From the NCBI RefSeq assembly GCF_001748385.1, contig NZ_BCLI01000009.1, positions 1-35,013 of the forward strand: 35,013 nucleotides of DNA, written 5' to 3'. The translations under genes were made by a program, and so were the position numbers. The stretch comes from Vulcanisaeta thermophila (GTDB lineage: Archaea; Thermoproteota; Thermoprotei; Thermoproteales; Thermocladiaceae). The notes below the pieces were generated by a model. That model was not told where the DNA came from. It saw only the letters and a program-made list of their open reading frames with translations, and did no database searches. The first letter of the stretch is position 1, and each line of letters starts with the position of its first letter. Positions 32,680 through 35,013 of the stretch are shown piece by piece.

Positions 32680-33498
32680 ATGGCGAGGAGTAAGTTAATG
32701 AGTATTGATGAGGCCCTGGAATTAATAATTGATGGTGATGAAATAGCAATTGGGGGTATGTCATTCCATAGAAATCCCATGGCGCTCGCAATAGCCATAG
32801 CCAAGTCCAACAAGAGGGATTTGAAATTAATCGATAGGGAGCCTGGGCTTGCCTTTGACTTATTAACAATATCGGGTAGAGTCAAGAGCGTTAGGGCGGC
32901 CATGGTCTCCTTCGAGTACTACGGAACAGCACCAGGCTTTAGGAGGGCTGTGGAGAGCGGTGAGGTGGAGTTCATAGAGGATGCGTGCGAGGGCATAATG
33001 GCTGGGTTAAGGGCCGGCGCCTACGGAATACCCTTCATGCCATCGGCAATAGCCCTCGAGAGCGACCTAGTGAGGATAAACGTAAATAGGGGACTGTGGA
33101 AGATAGGCAAGAACCCATTTAACGAGAGTGAGGAATTGGTGTTTGTTAAGGCCATTAGGCCCGACGTGGCTTTGATACATGCACATAGGGCTGATGAGAG
33201 GGGTAATGTGGAGTTAATGGGGCCCAAGTACGAGGACATACTGAAGATACAAGCGTCAAGGAAGGTGATAATTAGTGTGGAGGAGGTGGTGCCCACGGAA
33301 TACTTCAGAAGGAACCCCGAGAAACTGACAATACCCGGGTTCCTGGTGACCGCCGTGGTTCACGCACCCAGGGGCGCATGGCCCACGTCAATGTATGGGC
33401 TATACCAGGCTGATTACGACGTCATTTCCAAGTACGTAAACCTGGTAAAAAGTGGTTACGGGATTAACGAGGTACTGAAGGTGTTCAGCAATGGCTAG
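32680..33498 (+). CDS. CoA-transferase subunit A (glutaconate CoA-transferase family)
   Basis: About 272 residues of the class I CoA-transferase alpha fold: DGDEIAIGGMSFHRNPMALA near the N-terminus, GLRAGAYGIPFMPS, PDVALIHAHRADERGNVELMG and a C-terminal segment with GAWPTSMYGLYQADY. The GctA/IpdA branch of the family fits best. It would move CoA between an acyl-CoA and an acid, or act as a hydrolase of a cyclic acyl-CoA if IpdAB-like. ATG 32680 is chosen from a TATA-like CTTATTTA about 27 bases upstream; ATG 32662 and 32698 are alternatives. It overlaps subunit B by 8 bases. Confidence 0.88.
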   Translation: MARSKLMSIDEALELIIDGDEIAIGGMSFHRNPMALAIAIAKSNKRDLKLIDREPGLAFDLLTISGRVKSVRAAMVSFEYYGTAPGFRRAVESGEVEFIEDACEGIMAGLRAGAYGIPFMPSAIALESDLVRINVNRGLWKIGKNPFNESEELVFVKAIRPDVALIHAHRADERGNVELMGPKYEDILKIQASRKVIISVEEVVPTEYFRRNPEKLTIPGFLVTAVVHAPRGAWPTSMYGLYQADYDVISKYVNLVKSGYGINEVLKVFSNG

Positions 33499-34222
33499 GG
33501 TTGACGACTTGATAAAATGCATGGCGAGTCAGTTAAGGGATGGGGATGTGGTTTACGTGGGCCTATCCTCAATACAGGCATTGCTAGCTGTCATGCTGGC
33601 GAGGGCGTGGGGCAGGGACGTGGAGTTTCTAAATGTTGCCGAGATATACAACCCCGAGGACGTGGTAATAACGCCATCATCGGGGGACCCATTCACATTT
33701 AAGGGTGGCGTGGGTATCGTAACCAGCCTAGACTCCTTCGACCTAGCCAGGAGGGGCTTACTGGACGTGATGTTCTTCTCAGCCGCCCAGGTGGATCGTA
33801 GGGGCAACATGAACCTATCAGTGATAGGACCCTATGAGAAGCCCAGGGTCAGACTCCCTGGGGGTGCCGCGGCGGCTTACCTGTACAGGAGGGCCCGTAG
33901 GGTGATAATGTGGTTGATGGAACACAGCAGGAGGAACCTAGTGGAGAGGGTGGACTTCATAACGGCGCCGGGGCCCACCAGAAACGGCCCCGAACTGGTG
34001 GTGTGCACACCCATGGCATTGTTCAGGTTTGACCCTGAGGTAAATGAATTAGTGCTTGAGGGTGTTTACGAGGATTTATCACTGGGTGATGTCATTGATA
34101 ATATGGGCTTTAAACCCAGGGTTAGGGAGCCGTTGACGAGGCTTAGAAAGGCCACTGAGGAAGAAATCAACATACTGAATAGGTGGGATCCCAACGGGCT
34201 TCGTTACGGTAGGAGACCCTGA
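33491..34222 (+). CDS. CoA-transferase subunit B (glutaconate CoA-transferase family)
   Basis: A 243-residue beta subunit: DGDVVYVGLSSIQALLAVMLA, LNVAEIYNPEDV, FFSAAQVDRRGNMNLSVIG and RLPGGAAAAYLYRRARRVIMW are family features. The catalytic Glu motif of GctB/SCOT (SENG type) is not obvious; the nearest candidate is the Glu in VAEIYNP. If that is not equivalent, the pair may be IpdAB-like, which lacks it. It is translationally coupled to subunit A by an 8-base overlap. The acyl-CoA cluster at the left edge of the window is far away, so a shared pathway is only a guess. Confidence 0.87.
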   Translation: MARVDDLIKCMASQLRDGDVVYVGLSSIQALLAVMLARAWGRDVEFLNVAEIYNPEDVVITPSSGDPFTFKGGVGIVTSLDSFDLARRGLLDVMFFSAAQVDRRGNMNLSVIGPYEKPRVRLPGGAAAAYLYRRARRVIMWLMEHSRRNLVERVDFITAPGPTRNGPELVVCTPMALFRFDPEVNELVLEGVYEDLSLGDVIDNMGFKPRVREPLTRLRKATEEEINILNRWDPNGLRYGRRP

Positions 34223-34231
34223 GAAAGCTCT

Positions 34232-34307
34232 TGGTGGACCAGCCGGAATTCAAACCCGGAACCTCCCGCTTACGAGGCGATTACTCTACCGAGGTTTACA
34301 TGGTTCC
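34232..34307 (-). tRNA. Degenerate tRNA-Thr(CGU)-like gene
   Basis: Read on the minus strand, 76 bases fit tRNA numbering exactly: U8, G18-G19 and A21 in the D region, anticodon loop CTCGTAA (anticodon CGU, Thr) at 32-38, T-arm at 49-65, A73 and encoded CCA. But the 5' side does not fit: acceptor bases 4, 6 and 7 fail to pair with CTGGTCC, D-stem 10-13 (TAAA) does not pair with 22-25 (GAGT), 27:43 is A:G, and the invariant C56 is T. A TATA box lies 27 bases from the first G. A decayed tRNA gene, the 3' part of a split tRNA, or an unusual tRNA are the options. Confidence 0.55.
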
Positions 34308-34329
34308 GTGCTTCTTACTAACGCCCCGG

Positions 34330-34339
34330 CTTTATAGTG
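34330..34339 (-). promoter_or_regulatory. TATA box of the tRNA-like gene
   Basis: CTTTATAGTG (plus-strand reading) is centred 27 bases from 34307, the spacing expected if transcription starts at tRNA position 1. Confidence 0.55.
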
Positions 34340-34554
34340 TGGAGAATAGTTTAGGGCCAATCGTTTCTAGGCAAATACTTCTTTCCGCTCCCCAATGCAA
34401 GCGGTCTTTCCGTGGTTTTCCTAGTGAGATGGAGCTTGCGGTTTCTCGTGACCCATCATTTCACACATTATACTAGGGCGTGTATTTGCGAGACTCTTAT
34501 TCTACCCATTCCACATTGGTGTAAAATGACCCTTTTAAGGCGCCTCAATGTGTA
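34340..34554. other. Non-coding stretch, no gene seen
   Basis: No supported coding region on either strand. A TATA-like CCTTTTAAGG near 34531-34540 may serve the small frame at 34555. Confidence 0.4.
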
Positions 34555-34642
34555 ATGGTGATTCACGTGAAGTGCAGGACTGTTAGGGTCACTGGGGACG
34601 TTTACGATGCGTCAATTCAACCAGCCAGCAAGGGGTTTGGTG

Positions 34643-34660
34643 GGGTTTCTCGAGAAACCC
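34643..34660. promoter_or_regulatory. Perfect 18-bp palindrome next to a TATA box
   Basis: GGGTTTCTC-GAGAAACCC is perfectly self-complementary with no spacer. Its right arm forms the BRE position directly before the TATA box at 34659-34668, so a dimeric regulator bound here would block or help TFB/TBP. Confidence 0.75.
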
Positions 34661-34668
34661 TTATAAGC
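34659..34668 (+). promoter_or_regulatory. Strong TATA box of the right-end transcript
   Basis: CCTTATAAGC with GAGAAA just upstream as a BRE-like element. The predicted transcription start is about 34690. Only a 10-codon frame (ATG 34703) follows, so the product should be an RNA. Confidence 0.65.
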
Positions 34669-34689
34669 CCCTCCATTTCAACCTCCTAT

Positions 34690-34873
34690 TAATAATCACA
34701 CAATGAGTCCCCGAGATTCAGCCACCCCCGTTTAGCTGGGAAGGCAAGACTCGGGGATGATTAAACCAAGCCCACGTGGGATTGTGGAAAGCGTGGGTTA
34801 TGTTTAGCGGCAAAAAGTGGCCCTGGGTTCCCTGCCTCAAACCCCCTCTCCCTCCCCATCCCTGTTTTTTGTT
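34690..34873 (+). ncRNA. Predicted structured non-coding RNA, unidentified
   Basis: The transcript starting near 34690 has no long frame. TCCCCGAG at 34708-34715 pairs perfectly with CTCGGGGA at 34750-34757, and CAGC/GCTG (34719-34722 and 34735-34738) form an inner stem with purine-rich GGGAAGGCAAGA between the strands, which could form sheared G-A pairs. A run of six T at 34865-34870 could end transcription; otherwise the RNA continues to the window end. It is not SRP RNA (no GGAA tetraloop arm seen), and no RNase P or C/D-box signature was found. It may be the leader of an rRNA operon. Confidence 0.4.
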
Positions 34874-35013
34874 CAAGTCCCTCGTGGGGGCTGCCCATGA
34901 AGGGATAGGGCCCCTCGCGAGGGGGGCCTGGGCCTGGGCTGGGACCCAGCAATGAGGGATGAGGGAGCTGGGCAACCCAACCCAGGCTGGCCCAAGGACC
35001 CGTACAATGAGGG
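34874..35013. other. GC-rich, hairpin-rich non-coding end of the window
   Basis: CCCCTCGCGAGGGG at 34911-34924 is a perfect 14-bp palindrome, followed by CTGGG/CCCAG pairs near 34934-34949. The stretch is clearly richer in G+C than the protein genes, as stable RNAs and their leaders are in hyperthermophiles. No coding frame is convincing. A 16S rRNA start is not within the window. Confidence 0.4.

Larger units (their letters stand above)
34555..34692 (+). pseudogene. Possible remnant of a VapB-like antitoxin gene, 45 codons
   Basis: ATG 34555 opens HVKCRTVRVTGDVYDA, which looks like the beta strand and DVYDAL start of a VapB-type antitoxin, but the frame then runs through the palindrome and promoter of the next transcript and stops at 34690. 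The rest of the antitoxin fold and a toxin gene are missing. A chance open frame is quite possible. Confidence 0.25.

Noticed and set aside
34231-34476. 81-codon plus-strand frame over the tRNA-like gene
   Set aside because: It is antisense to the tRNA-like sequence and its promoter, with no recognisable protein features.
34718-34975. 85-codon minus-strand frame (GC-rich, Pro/Gly-rich)
   Set aside because: It arises from hairpin-rich GC DNA; composition is unlike the other proteins and there is no promoter.
34690-35013. SRP RNA or RNase P RNA
   Set aside because: I could not find the GGAA tetraloop arm of SRP RNA or the conserved GGAAA/ACAGAA-type core of RNase P RNA on either strand.

Overview
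The window looks like chromosomal DNA of a hyperthermophilic crenarchaeon of the order Thermoproteales (Vulcanisaeta, Caldivirga or Thermocladium-like). This is inferred from an archaeal eS26 ribosomal protein, two PaREP1-family proteins, an SCP2-type thiolase paired with a DUF35 protein, two DUF3782-like coiled-coil nucleases, heavy AGG/ATA codon use, and many genes whose start codon lies about 26-27 bases from the centre of a TATA box (leaderless mRNAs). No database search was possible, so the genus is not certain.

Layout. 1-1903: an acyl-CoA operon (5'-truncated thiolase, DUF35 zinc-ribbon/OB protein, PaaG-like enoyl-CoA hydratase/isomerase). 1908-11905: accessory DNA with a coiled-coil nuclease, an orphan pirin C-terminal domain, a cluster of glycosyltransferases of which two are broken by frameshifts, two PaREP1 proteins, an MFS transporter and a retropepsin-like protein. 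12032-20701: a 2474-residue Thr/Tyr/Ser-rich membrane-anchored surface protein and a 372-residue partner with a pilin-like N-terminus. 20788-23650: a second coiled-coil nuclease and an rmlA-rmlB pair for dTDP-4-keto-6-deoxyglucose. 23651-23987: a non-coding gap holding an orphan 3' end of a tRNA-Ala gene. 23988-29184: an FAD oxidoreductase divergent from a molybdopterin oxidoreductase, a small unknown protein, an AmmeMemoRadiSam-type radical SAM enzyme and eS26. 29221-31590: an FHA protein convergent with a membrane Ser/Thr kinase, then acylphosphatase. 31587-34222: Nudix hydrolase, a small unknown protein, a MoaD/ThiS-like protein without the C-terminal Gly-Gly, and a two-subunit CoA-transferase. 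34232-35013: a degenerate tRNA-Thr-like gene with a good promoter, a promoter abutting a perfect 18-bp palindrome, and a GC-rich structured non-coding transcript that runs off the window, possibly an rRNA leader or an unknown stable RNA.

How it fits together. The centre (about 3.4-23.6 kb) reads as a cell-surface locus: nucleotide-sugar synthesis (RmlA/RmlB), glycosyltransferases, and a giant sequon-rich surface protein with a pilin-like companion. Decayed glycosyltransferases, PaREP1 copies and an orphan tRNA 3' end at its right edge suggest turnover, perhaps by integration. Both flanks carry CoA metabolism. The least explained parts are the tRNA pieces, the palindrome-controlled structured RNA at the right end, and the giant surface-protein pair.
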